Positions 27,888 to 36,361 of a stretch of 57,201 nucleotides of DNA are shown in pieces. The notes under the pieces are model-generated. The model made no database searches and was not told the DNA's origin. It worked only from the letters and a program-made list of their open reading frames with translations. A program made the position numbers and the translations under genes. Within the stretch, counting starts at the first letter, position 1, and each line of letters starts with the position of its first letter. Origin of the DNA: an uncultured SAR86 cluster bacterium (GTDB taxonomy: Bacteria; Pseudomonadota; Gammaproteobacteria; Magnimaribacterales; Magnimaribacteraceae); the NCBI GenBank assembly GCA_902532015.1, contig CACAGI010000008.1, forward strand, positions 1 through 57,201, in the 5' to 3' direction.

Positions 27888-29203
27888 TGAAATTTACAAT
27901 ACAAAAGGGAAATGGCCTTAAAGGAGAAATCTCTGTTCCTGGAGACAAATCTATATCTCATAGAGCAATAATGCTTGCTTCTTTGGCAAACGGAAATTCA
28001 GAGATTTCTGGTTTTTTAGAAGGAGAGGATTGCCTTGCAACTATTGAGGTATTCAAAAAAATGGGAGTAAATATTTCAAAAAATGAAGAAAAGTTTGTAG
28101 TAGAAGGTAGAGGTCTCCATGGACTTGCAAGCCCTTCTAGTCCTTTAGATTTTAGGAATTCAGGCACTTCTGTAAGATTATGTTCTGGAGTTTTAGCAGC
28201 TCAACAATTTTCTTCAATACTTTTAGGTGATAGCTCTTTATCTTCAAGACCTATGACAAGGATAACTGAACCTTTAGAACTTATGGGTGCTAACACAATA
28301 AGCACGGAAGAGGGCACTCTCCCAATAAGAATAGAACCAGTAGAATCCCTTAAATCAATTAAATATTCTTTACCAGTGGCAAGTGCACAAGTTAAGTCAT
28401 GTATATTATTTGCCGGTTTATATTCAAAAGGAATCACTGAGATTGAAGAAAAGGTTACTACTCGAGATCATACGGAAAGAATGTTTAACCAATTTGGCAT
28501 TCCAATTGATATATCCCAATCAAAGGCAGCAAAGATAATTCAAATGAGCAGAGTAGAAGTTATAAATCCTTCTAATATTTATATTTGCGGAGATTTTTCA
28601 TCTGCATCCTTCTTTATTTTAGCTGCATTAATTACTCCGAATTCAGAATTATTACTTAAGAACGTAGGAGTAAATCCCACTAGGATCGGTTTTTTACATG
28701 CTTTGAAGCACATGGGCGCAAATATTGAGTTGCAAAATGAAATAGATTCCTTTGAACCAACTGCTGATATTCTAGTTAAAACTTCTAATCTTAAAGGTAT
28801 AACTTTAAATACAAATTTAGTTGCAAACATGATAGATGAAATGCCAGCATTCTTTATTGCTGCTTCGTTAGCAGAAGGTACTACGAAAGTTAAAGATGCT
28901 AAGGAATTAAGAACTAAGGAAAGTGATAGACTGCAGTCTATGTCTGAAGTTCTAGATTCTTTTGGAGTTAAGTTCCAGTTAAAAGATGATGGGATAATAA
29001 TAAATGGTTTGGGAAAAGAAGGCACTTTCAAAGCTTCAGAAATAAATTCTTTCGGAGATCACAGAATAGCTATGGCAAGTTCAATTGGTTCTCTTAGAGC
29101 AGATGGTGAATCTACTATTATCGATTGTCTGAATGTTAATACCTCTTTTCCTAATTTTGTTGATGTTTGTAAACAAGTTGGCATTGATATAAAACAGTTA
29201 TGA
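27887..29203 (+). CDS. aroA: 3-phosphoshikimate 1-carboxyvinyltransferase (EPSP synthase)
   Basis: Transfers enolpyruvate from PEP to shikimate 3-phosphate. The 438 residues have GDKSISHRAIMLASLANG near 19-36, the second signature FRNSGTSVRLCSGVLA near 88-103, and ELRTKESDRL near 340-349. The glycine-rich PEP loop reads RNSGTSVRL, where many class I enzymes have GNAGTA, as in class II (glyphosate-tolerant) EPSPS. This is inferred from motif memory and not tested. It overlaps cmk by 4 bases. Confidence 0.96.
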   Translation: MKFTIQKGNGLKGEISVPGDKSISHRAIMLASLANGNSEISGFLEGEDCLATIEVFKKMGVNISKNEEKFVVEGRGLHGLASPSSPLDFRNSGTSVRLCSGVLAAQQFSSILLGDSSLSSRPMTRITEPLELMGANTISTEEGTLPIRIEPVESLKSIKYSLPVASAQVKSCILFAGLYSKGITEIEEKVTTRDHTERMFNQFGIPIDISQSKAAKIIQMSRVEVINPSNIYICGDFSSASFFILAALITPNSELLLKNVGVNPTRIGFLHALKHMGANIELQNEIDSFEPTADILVKTSNLKGITLNTNLVANMIDEMPAFFIAASLAEGTTKVKDAKELRTKESDRLQSMSEVLDSFGVKFQLKDDGIIINGLGKEGTFKASEINSFGDHRIAMASSIGSLRADGESTIIDCLNVNTSFPNFVDVCKQVGIDIKQL

Positions 29204-29874
29204 ATCATCAGCTAGTGCCAGTAATAACAATAGATGGTCCAAGTGGAGCAGGAAAAGGTACCATAGCTCAGATGCTAGCATTGGACTTAAACTGGAACAT
29301 ATTAGACAGTGGGGCACTATATAGAACGTTAGCTTACTTTATGCTAATTGAACAAATCAATTCTAACGATTTTGACAAAAATCAGGAATATATTAAGGAA
29401 AACTTTAAAGTAAAATTCGACCCTGGGATTATTGGAGAACCAGTAAAAGTAATTTTCAATGATAGGGATATTACTAAAAAAGTTAGAACTGAAGAAATTG
29501 CCAGAGAAACATCAAATTTAGCCGCAGATCCTCGGATTAGAAGCTTTATAAAGCCTTGTCAGAGAGAATTTATGGCTTTGCCAGGATTAATTGCAGACGG
29601 ACGAGACATGGGAACAGTGATTTTTAATGATGCTAAACATAAGTTTTTCTTAACGGCCTCTTTAGAAGAAAGAGCAAAAAGAAGACAAACACAGTTGAAA
29701 AGACAAGGTAGCGAGGTTAACATGCGCGTCCTCTTGCAAGAGTTAGAAGAAAGAGATAAAAGAGATACTGAGCGTGAGCACTCACCATTAAGATCTGCAG
29801 ATGACTCAGTAACAATAGATACTAGTGCTTTGGACCCTAATGAAGTTTTGGAAGAGATAAAGAGATATATTTAG
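29200..29874 (+). CDS. cmk: Cytidylate kinase
   Basis: Phosphorylates CMP and dCMP. The 224 residues have the Walker A loop IDGPSGAGKGTIAQMLA near 10-26, LDSGALYRTLAY near 35-46, and DGRDMGTVIFNDA near 129-141, all Cmk signatures. It belongs to the conserved aroA-cmk-rpsA-ihfB order. Its start overlaps the aroA stop (ATGA), and 25 bases separate it from rpsA; that gap includes a TATAAT at 29878-29883 that could be an rpsA promoter. Confidence 0.96.
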   Translation: MNHQLVPVITIDGPSGAGKGTIAQMLALDLNWNILDSGALYRTLAYFMLIEQINSNDFDKNQEYIKENFKVKFDPGIIGEPVKVIFNDRDITKKVRTEEIARETSNLAADPRIRSFIKPCQREFMALPGLIADGRDMGTVIFNDAKHKFFLTASLEERAKRRQTQLKRQGSEVNMRVLLQELEERDKRDTEREHSPLRSADDSVTIDTSALDPNEVLEEIKRYI

Positions 29875-29899
29875 TCTTATAATTAACAAATAAAGAATT

Positions 29900-31585
29900 A
29901 TGTCAGCTAGTTTTGAGAAATTATTGAATGAAAATCTGAGTACTGTAGTGATGAAGCAAGGCAGTCTAGTCACTGGAATTGTTTTAGATATTTTAGATAA
30001 CCATGTTTTAGTTCATGTTGGACTGAAATCTGAAGCAGCAGTCCCGAAAGCTGAATTTAATAATGAATCTGGTGAATTAGATATAAAGATAGGAGATGAA
30101 GTCCAATTAACTCTAGAAGCTATTGAAGATGGCCATGGAAACACGAGAGTTTCTAGGGAAAAGGCTATTAAACAAGAAGTTTGGAAAAGAATTGAAGATT
30201 GTCTATCAGAAGATGCTTCTTTAAAAGGACTAATAACAGGTTCAGTTAAAGGAGGAATGACTGTAGACGTGCAAGGTGTTAAAGCCTTTTTGCCAGGCTC
30301 TTTAGCTGAAGTTATACCTACCAAGGATTTAGAGCACTTAGTAGGAGGCTATGAGGAATTTAAAGTTATCAAAATAGATAAAGATAAAAATAATGTTGTT
30401 CTTTCTAGAAAAGCTGTTCTTCAAGAAGTTAACTCAGAAGAGAGAGAAAAACTGCTATCAACTTTATCAGAAGGACAAACTATAAAAGGAATAGTTAAAA
30501 ACTTAACAGATTATGGAGCTTTTGTTGATTTAGGAGGTATTGATGGGCTTTTACATATAACGGATATATCTTGGAGTAGAATAAACCACCCTTCTGAAGC
30601 AATCTCAATTGGCCAAGAACTTGATGTAAAAGTTATTAAATATGATGAAGAAAATAAAAAGGTTTCATTAGGTATTAAGCAACTTATTGATGATCCATGG
30701 GTGGGTATAGAATCTAAATTCCCTTTGAATACGTCTGCAATGGCTAAAGTTACTAATTTAACTGACTATGGCTTCTTTGCTGAAATAGAACAAGGTGTTG
30801 AAGGTTTGGTCCACGTATCTGAAATAGACTGGACTAATAAAAATATACATCCTTCGAAAGTTGTTCAATTAAAAGATCAGGTTGAGGTAATGATTTTAGA
30901 AGTTGATGAAGAAAAAAGAAGAATCTCTTTAGGCCTGAAACAGTTATCTGAAAATCCTTGGCAAGTATTTGAACATACTCATAAAGAAGGAGATAAAGTT
31001 AGCGGAGCAATTAAATCAATCACTGATTTTGGTGTCTTTATTGAATTAGAAGGGGGTATAGATGGACTCGTACATCTTTCAGATATCTCATGGGAAGAAG
31101 ACCCTGAAGATTTAAGGCTTCTAAACAAAGGTCAAGTTATCGAAGCTATGGTTCTTTCTATAGAAGCAGAGAGAGAAAGAATATCTCTCGGTATAAAGCA
31201 ACTGGTATCAGATTCTTTCGGAGATTATATTAAGGAAAACAAGAAAGGGTCTAGAGTTGTAGGTAAGGTAGTAAGTTTTGATGATCAAAATATTAAGCTA
31301 TCCTTAGCCGATAGTGTCTTAGGTACTATGTCTCAGAAAGATTTTATAAACTCTGCGGTTGAAAGTTCCTTAGAAGAAGGACTTGAAATGGAAGTTGTTA
31401 TAGCCAATACCAATCCTAAAGATAGGGAAATAATTCTTTCTCTTAGAGCCCTTGAAAAACAAGAAGAGAAGAGTGCTCTTAAAGATAATGCTCAAAAGAA
31501 TAAAGAAATAGAAGAAGCCACAAAATCAAACATTGGAGATCTTATAAAAGCGGAAATGGAAGAAACTAGATCTGAAGATGAATAA
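29900..31585 (+). CDS. rpsA: 30S ribosomal protein S1
   Basis: RNA-binding ribosomal protein needed to initiate translation of mRNAs with structured or weak ribosome-binding sites. The 561 residues contain six S1 domains at about 20-85, 103-170, 192-260, 277-346, 364-433 and 450-517. Domains 3-5 are the most regular (GIVKNLTDYGAFVDLGG, FGVFIELEGGIDGLVHLSDI). The sixth is divergent. An acidic/lysine tail follows. It overlaps ihfB by 8 bases. Many genes in this window have no obvious Shine-Dalgarno sequence, which makes S1 likely to be important here. Confidence 0.97.
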   Translation: MSASFEKLLNENLSTVVMKQGSLVTGIVLDILDNHVLVHVGLKSEAAVPKAEFNNESGELDIKIGDEVQLTLEAIEDGHGNTRVSREKAIKQEVWKRIEDCLSEDASLKGLITGSVKGGMTVDVQGVKAFLPGSLAEVIPTKDLEHLVGGYEEFKVIKIDKDKNNVVLSRKAVLQEVNSEEREKLLSTLSEGQTIKGIVKNLTDYGAFVDLGGIDGLLHITDISWSRINHPSEAISIGQELDVKVIKYDEENKKVSLGIKQLIDDPWVGIESKFPLNTSAMAKVTNLTDYGFFAEIEQGVEGLVHVSEIDWTNKNIHPSKVVQLKDQVEVMILEVDEEKRRISLGLKQLSENPWQVFEHTHKEGDKVSGAIKSITDFGVFIELEGGIDGLVHLSDISWEEDPEDLRLLNKGQVIEAMVLSIEAERERISLGIKQLVSDSFGDYIKENKKGSRVVGKVVSFDDQNIKLSLADSVLGTMSQKDFINSAVESSLEEGLEMEVVIANTNPKDREIILSLRALEKQEEKSALKDNAQKNKEIEEATKSNIGDLIKAEMEETRSEDE

Positions 31586-31856
31586 ATCTGATTTCGCTAT
31601 TCTTTTATCTAAAAAGCATGAGTTCTTTGATAAGGATGATATTGAGACTTCTATCAAGTTAATAATTGAGTATCTTTCAAGTTCCCTATCAAAAAGAGAA
31701 AGAATAGAGATAAGAGGATTTGGTAGTTTCTCAGTTAGAAGTCGAAAGAAAAGAATAGGCAGGAATCCCAAAACAGGTAAATCGATATCAGTATCCACTA
31801 AGTACCATCCATATTTTCGAGCGTCAAAAAGCTTAAGAAATGCAATAAACAATTAA
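31578..31856 (+). CDS. ihfB: Integration host factor subunit beta
   Basis: DNA-bending HU/IHF-family protein of 92 residues. The DNA-intercalating arm has GRNPKTGKSISVSTKYHPYFRASKSLR near 61-87; the RNPKTG motif with a following basic stretch is typical of IHF. The cmk-rpsA-ihfB order supports IhfB over HU. Its start overlaps the end of rpsA by 8 bases in another frame. Confidence 0.94.
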   Translation: MNKSDFAILLSKKHEFFDKDDIETSIKLIIEYLSSSLSKRERIEIRGFGSFSVRSRKKRIGRNPKTGKSISVSTKYHPYFRASKSLRNAINN

Positions 31857-31898
31857 TTTTGTTTAATCGTGTGATATTCTTACAAGAGAAGTAAACTC

Positions 31899-32510
31899 AT
31901 GTCCGAAGAGATTCAATTAAATATAAAAAAATGCTTTGAAGAGTCAATATCTGTAAAGCAAGACGTTATTCAAAAAGGCGCTTATAAACCTTTACTTAAA
32001 GCTGGTGATGCTATAGCTGAATCAATAAGGAATGGTAATAAATTAATGATATGTGGTAATGGAGGATCGGCTGCAGATGCACAACATCTAGCAGCAGAAT
32101 TCTTGGTTCGTTTAACTTCTGAAGTTAATAGAGAGAGTATTCCTGCTATTTCTTTAGCTCTCGATACCTCTACTTTGACCGCCTGTTTGAATGATTATGG
32201 ACCTGATGTAATTTTTAAAAGAGTTTTATCTGGTTTAGCGCAAGAAGGTGATACTCTACTCGCAATAACAACTTCTGGAAATTCAACTAATGTTATTGAA
32301 GCTTTAAAATTTGCTCAATTAAAGGGTTTATATTCTATTGGTTTCTTGGGTGGAGATGGAGGGGAGGCTATTAAATATTGCAGCGAAGCATTTGTTGTGC
32401 CGAGTAACGTAACAGCCAGAATACAGGAAAGTCACATAACTGCAGGCCATGCCTTGCTTCAATATATTGAAGATAAATTATTATCAAGCGGATGGCTAAC
32501 TAAAAACTAA
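31899..32510 (+). CDS. gmhA: D-sedoheptulose-7-phosphate isomerase (GmhA-like SIS protein)
   Basis: SIS-domain isomerase of 203 residues. GmhA makes D-glycero-D-manno-heptose 7-phosphate for LPS core heptose. The motifs ICGNGGSAADAQHLAAEF (about 51-68), ITTSGNSTNVIEAL (about 124-137) and RIQESHITAGH (about 176-186) are visible. The first carries the active-site Glu and His, and the last the Gln/His residues that bind metal in GmhA. The replication-initiation protein DiaA is a close paralog and the main alternative, but the retained active site favours GmhA. It lies between ihfB and lapA, where E. coli has no such gene. Confidence 0.83.
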   Translation: MSEEIQLNIKKCFEESISVKQDVIQKGAYKPLLKAGDAIAESIRNGNKLMICGNGGSAADAQHLAAEFLVRLTSEVNRESIPAISLALDTSTLTACLNDYGPDVIFKRVLSGLAQEGDTLLAITTSGNSTNVIEALKFAQLKGLYSIGFLGGDGGEAIKYCSEAFVVPSNVTARIQESHITAGHALLQYIEDKLLSSGWLTKN

Positions 32511-32513
32511 AAA

Positions 32514-32741
32514 ATGAGTTTTTCTTTTGTTTTCTTACTATTCTTTATAACGCTTATCATCCTCTCTTGTTTCTTACTTTTAAACCTTAATAGCAATATT
32601 GTTCATCTAGACTTACTGTTTTATGAATTAGATATCAGCCTTGGATCAGTTTTACTAATAACTTTTTTGATAGGTTGTTTTATCACTATTTGTATAGAAG
32701 TTTTAGTTTTTCTAAAGAAGAGAGGTAACAAAAATGAATAA
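32514..32741 (+). CDS. lapA: LapA-like inner-membrane protein (DUF1049)
   Basis: A 75-residue protein with two TM helices (about 4-25 and 42-65) separated by a short loop with NLNSNIVHLDLLFYELDISLG, the DUF1049/LapA pattern. In E. coli LapA partners with LapB (YciM) in regulating LpxC turnover and LPS assembly. Here lapA is followed directly by pyrF (8-base overlap) with no lapB between. The identification rests on topology, motif and the position upstream of pyrF. Confidence 0.8.
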   Translation: MSFSFVFLLFFITLIILSCFLLLNLNSNIVHLDLLFYELDISLGSVLLITFLIGCFITICIEVLVFLKKRGNKNE

Positions 32742-33417
32742 ACAAATAATTGTTCCTCTAGATATGGATCATGATAAAGCAATAGAACTTGCTAAATGCT
32801 TTAATCCAGAATTATGCAGATTAAAGGTTGGGAATCAGCTATTTACTTCTTCAGGACCAAAAATTATCGAAGAGTTAAACGCACTAGGATATGAGATCTT
32901 TTTAGATCTGAAATTCCATGATATCCCTAATACAGTTTATGAGGCAGTAAGATCAGCAGCCGATCTAGGTGTGTGGATGTTAAATGTCCATATTGCTGGA
33001 GGCAGATCAATGTTAAAAAAAGCTAAAGAAGCTCTAGATTCTTACACACAACCCCCCTTATTAATTGGTGTTACTATGCTAACAAGCTTAAGTAATGAAG
33101 ATGTAAAAGAAATAGGGATAAATGATATTTCTGACAGTATTTTAAATTTAGCCAGTCTTGCAAAAGAATGTGGACTAGATGGAGTCGTTTGCTCGCCAAG
33201 AGAAGTTTCTCTTATTAAAGATAAGTTAGGTAAAGATTTTATAGCTGTAACTCCAGGAATTAGGCTTGAGACTTCAAGCGATGATCAGGTAAGAGTTTTG
33301 ACTCCAATCGAAGCTGTCAATAATGGATCTGATTTTTTAGTTATAGGAAGACCTATTACTAAAAGCAGAAATCCTTTAGAATCTCTCAAGGAAATCATTA
33401 CAGATTTAAATTCATGA
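32734..33417 (+). CDS. pyrF: Orotidine 5'-phosphate decarboxylase
   Basis: Last step of UMP synthesis. The 227 residues have the catalytic FLDLKFHDIPNTV motif near 57-69, IVPLDMDHDKA at the start, and the phosphate-binding GRPITKSRNPLESLK near 202-216. lapA-pyrF linkage is conserved in Gammaproteobacteria. It overlaps lapA by 8 bases and the following cupin gene by 4 bases (ATGA). Confidence 0.96.
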   Translation: MNKQIIVPLDMDHDKAIELAKCFNPELCRLKVGNQLFTSSGPKIIEELNALGYEIFLDLKFHDIPNTVYEAVRSAADLGVWMLNVHIAGGRSMLKKAKEALDSYTQPPLLIGVTMLTSLSNEDVKEIGINDISDSILNLASLAKECGLDGVVCSPREVSLIKDKLGKDFIAVTPGIRLETSSDDQVRVLTPIEAVNNGSDFLVIGRPITKSRNPLESLKEIITDLNS

Positions 33418-33743
33418 AACTAAATATACTAGATATAGGCGGCAAGGTAGTTAAAGAGGATGATAGATATAAGGTTAAAGATAACTCAACATTAAAGAAC
33501 CTTATTGTAAGCAGCACGGACTTAAAACCTGGAAAATCAACTTCTGGCCATACTCATGCAGGACAAGAAGAAGTTTATAATTTTGTCAAAGGTTCTGGGA
33601 CTATGAAAGTAGATGAAAGTGTTTTTCCGGTAACAGAAGGGGATGTAATACTTATAGAAGACGGGCAATTCCATCAAGTTATCAATGATTCAGAAGATAA
33701 CCTTTATTTTGTTTGCGTATTTGACGGCTCAAGAAATCATTAA
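33414..33743 (+). CDS. Small cupin-domain protein
   Basis: Single-domain cupin (109 residues) with a beta-barrel metal site: HTHAGQEEVYNFVKGSG (about 46-62) gives the first cupin motif (two His, Glu), and GDVILIEDGQFHQVIND (about 75-91) gives the second (G and His). Such proteins bind a metal and may act as isomerases, dioxygenases or sensors. No substrate is indicated. It overlaps pyrF by 4 bases and is probably its cotranscribed partner. The usual pyrF neighbour does not suggest a function. Confidence 0.75.
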   Translation: MKLNILDIGGKVVKEDDRYKVKDNSTLKNLIVSSTDLKPGKSTSGHTHAGQEEVYNFVKGSGTMKVDESVFPVTEGDVILIEDGQFHQVINDSEDNLYFVCVFDGSRNH

Positions 33744-33841
33744 TTGCTTAATTTACTATACATCTGAATAGAATTGCTGAATCCTATTTAGATCTTGACT
33801 TAGCTACATTCTGGATAATTACTTTAATTCTTTCATTTATA

Positions 33842-35692
33842 ATGATCTTAATGGAAGAACAAGCTTTTAATGATTCTCTTATAGAGATACCTTATTCGAA
33901 AGAAAACATCAAGAATCTTGCAAATAATTTACCTGAAGATCCTGGAGTGTATAAATTCTTAGATCAAGAAATGCAACCAATTTATATTGGAAAAGCAAAG
34001 AATTTAAAGAATAGAGTAATTTCTTATTTTAGAGATTCTGAAAAGAAATCTAAGAAAGTAAAAAAGTTAGTCAAATACTCAAAGAAAATAGAAATTACTT
34101 TAACGGAAAGTGAACTTGAAGCTTTGCTTATAGAACAACATTTAATTAAACAAACAAAACCAAGATTTAATGTTCAGTTTAAAGATGATAAAGGCTATCC
34201 ATGGATAAAAATCGATACTTCTAAAGAATTTCCGTCAGCTAAGTCTTATTTAGGAAAAAAAGATTTAAACAGTAAATTTTTTGGTCCTTTTCCAAGCTCT
34301 TACGCAGTTCAGGATAGTTTAAAATTATTACAAAAAACATTTAAACTAAGAAACTGTTCAGATTCTTTTTTTAAAAACCGTACAAGGCCTTGTATTCAAA
34401 ATGAAATAGGTCGTTGTTCAGCCCCTTGTATTGGAAAAATATCAAAAAAAGAATATTTGGAAGATGTTTCGTCAGCCCAAGCGCTGCTTAGTGGTAAGTC
34501 AGAAAGTTTAATTTCTAGTTTCTACCAGTCCATGGATAAGCACTCAAAAGAAAAATCATTTGAAAAGGCAGCTACTTATAGAGATAAAATTTCATCCTTA
34601 AGAGACATTCAGAGAGTTCAAAGCGTCGCAGGACATTCTATGGAAAGAGATGCAATATCTATTTTTACAGTTAATGGCCAAACTAAAACCGGAATAACTC
34701 ATGTTAAGGGTGGCTGGGTTATAGGCCATGAGAACTTTATTCAGAAGAATGTTCCTATTCACGGCTCTGTTATAGAGAATTTTATTGTGGTTCATTACTT
34801 GAATGATGTATTTTGTCCTTCCAACATAGTCATAGCTGAGCCTATTCAGAATAAAGGCATTATTGAGTCTGCATTAAGCCAATATCATGGTAAGAAAATT
34901 AAAATTATCACTAAGCTAGGGAAAAGAGATTTAGGTTTAATCACTATATGTAAAAACAATACGAAATTTTCATTTAGTAAATCTAGAAACTCTCAATCAA
35001 TAGCTCCTGTTTTGAACTCCTTAAGGGCAGAGCTGTCGATGGATCATGCAATTGAGTTAATAGAGTCATACGATATTAGTCATCATTCTAGTTCAGGAGC
35101 AGTTGGTGGATGTGTTGTTTACTCGGATAGAGGAAAGATAAAGGACAAATATCGATTGTTTAATATAAGTAAAAAGAACTCTGGTAATGATATAGCTTCA
35201 ATGGTTGAAGTTATTGAGAGAAGATTTAAAAATAATACACTAGATCTAGATGAACCGAACCTTATTATCATAGACGGAGGAAAGGTCCATTTATCTCATG
35301 TTTCGCAAAAGATGGACGAATTAGGATTAGGTCATATATGTTTAATTGCAATTTCTAAGGGTGCTAGAAGAAAAGCAGAGTTTGATTCAATTCATAAACA
35401 GGACGGAACTCTTATAAAAGTTTCAAGAGGATCTTTAGCTCACAAGTTTATACAAGAGATAAGGGATGAAACGCATAGGTTTTCTATCACCAATCAAAAG
35501 AAGAAATTGAGGAAGTACACAACAAGTTCATCTTTAGATTCTATTTCTGGTGTGGGATTAGAAAGGAAGAAAAAGCTACTTAGGTTTTTTGGTACTGTAG
35601 ATCAGATTAAAAGAGCGAGTATTAGAGATTTGATGAATGTCCCTGGTCTGGGCAAGAAAACTGCTACTTTAATTTATAACCAGTTAAAATAA
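33842..35692 (+). CDS. uvrC: UvrABC excinuclease subunit C
   Basis: Makes both incisions in nucleotide excision repair. The 616 residues contain a GIY-YIG N-terminal nuclease (about 30-115; PGVYKFL and PIYIGKAKNLKNRV), a UVR UvrB-binding motif (about 220-260), an RNase H-like 5' nuclease (SYDISHHSSSGAVGGCVVY near 409-427, IIDGGKVH) and C-terminal tandem helix-hairpin-helix (GVGLERKKKLL and VPGLGKKTA). ATG at 33842 is used; an alternative ATG three codons later (33851) is equally possible. It is followed 4 bases later by pgsA, the usual order. Confidence 0.96.
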   Translation: MILMEEQAFNDSLIEIPYSKENIKNLANNLPEDPGVYKFLDQEMQPIYIGKAKNLKNRVISYFRDSEKKSKKVKKLVKYSKKIEITLTESELEALLIEQHLIKQTKPRFNVQFKDDKGYPWIKIDTSKEFPSAKSYLGKKDLNSKFFGPFPSSYAVQDSLKLLQKTFKLRNCSDSFFKNRTRPCIQNEIGRCSAPCIGKISKKEYLEDVSSAQALLSGKSESLISSFYQSMDKHSKEKSFEKAATYRDKISSLRDIQRVQSVAGHSMERDAISIFTVNGQTKTGITHVKGGWVIGHENFIQKNVPIHGSVIENFIVVHYLNDVFCPSNIVIAEPIQNKGIIESALSQYHGKKIKIITKLGKRDLGLITICKNNTKFSFSKSRNSQSIAPVLNSLRAELSMDHAIELIESYDISHHSSSGAVGGCVVYSDRGKIKDKYRLFNISKKNSGNDIASMVEVIERRFKNNTLDLDEPNLIIIDGGKVHLSHVSQKMDELGLGHICLIAISKGARRKAEFDSIHKQDGTLIKVSRGSLAHKFIQEIRDETHRFSITNQKKKLRKYTTSSSLDSISGVGLERKKKLLRFFGTVDQIKRASIRDLMNVPGLGKKTATLIYNQLK

Positions 35693-35696
35693 TTTT

Positions 35697-36239
35697 ATGT
35701 CTATCCCTTCATACATAACACTTTTAAGAATAATCTTAATTTTTCCCATAATGTACTTAATCATAACTCCATCTTTCTGGAACAACTTATGGGCTCTTTC
35801 ATTATTTCTAGTTGCAGGTTTAACAGACTACCTAGATGGATATGTAGCAAGAAAGACTAGCTCAGAAACTTCCTTGGGTGCACTTTTAGACTTACTAGCG
35901 GACAAATTATTAGTATGTATTATTTTGATTTGGTATGTTTATGTTAATCCAGATACTTTATTGATTATTCCAGTATTATTCATAATATCTAGAGAGTTAA
36001 TAGTTTCGGTCTTACGACAATATATTGCTGAGTTGGCAGGTGATAATAACGTAAAAGTTATGAATATAGGAAAAAGCAAAACAACAATACAATTCATAGC
36101 TATTTCATTATTAATCATCAGTCCTAATTTTGGATATTTCTTTGAACTTACCTCTGTAGGTTTTCTATGGTTTGCTGCTTTTTTATCACTTTATTCTTTA
36201 TATTCTTATATAAGTGAGTGGAAAAAGTTCTTCAATTAA
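35697..36239 (+). CDS. pgsA: CDP-diacylglycerol-glycerol-3-phosphate 3-phosphatidyltransferase
   Basis: Makes phosphatidylglycerol phosphate in the inner membrane. The 180-residue CDP-alcohol phosphotransferase has about five TM helices. It carries the canonical signature D-x2-DG-x2-AR-x8-G-x3-D-x3-D, here DYLDGYVARKTS (about 43-54) then GALLDLLADK (about 61-70). uvrC-pgsA linkage is universal in Gammaproteobacteria. In E. coli tRNA-Gly, tRNA-Cys and tRNA-Leu follow pgsA; here the tRNAs come only after four more genes. Confidence 0.96.
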   Translation: MSIPSYITLLRIILIFPIMYLIITPSFWNNLWALSLFLVAGLTDYLDGYVARKTSSETSLGALLDLLADKLLVCIILIWYVYVNPDTLLIIPVLFIISRELIVSVLRQYIAELAGDNNVKVMNIGKSKTTIQFIAISLLIISPNFGYFFELTSVGFLWFAAFLSLYSLYSYISEWKKFFN

Positions 36240-36361
36240 TAATGCTTATCACTTTAATAGCTATTCTGTAAGTTCGACTTTATTTGAGAAGATTAGCTTA
36301 TAACTATAAAAAAAAGGATAATAATAAGTAATATTCCGTAATAAATATCGCAAACTAAATT

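Noticed and set aside
28579-29031. Long reverse-strand open frame across aroA
   Set aside because: A frame shadow of the coding strand; no family motif or ribosome-binding site.
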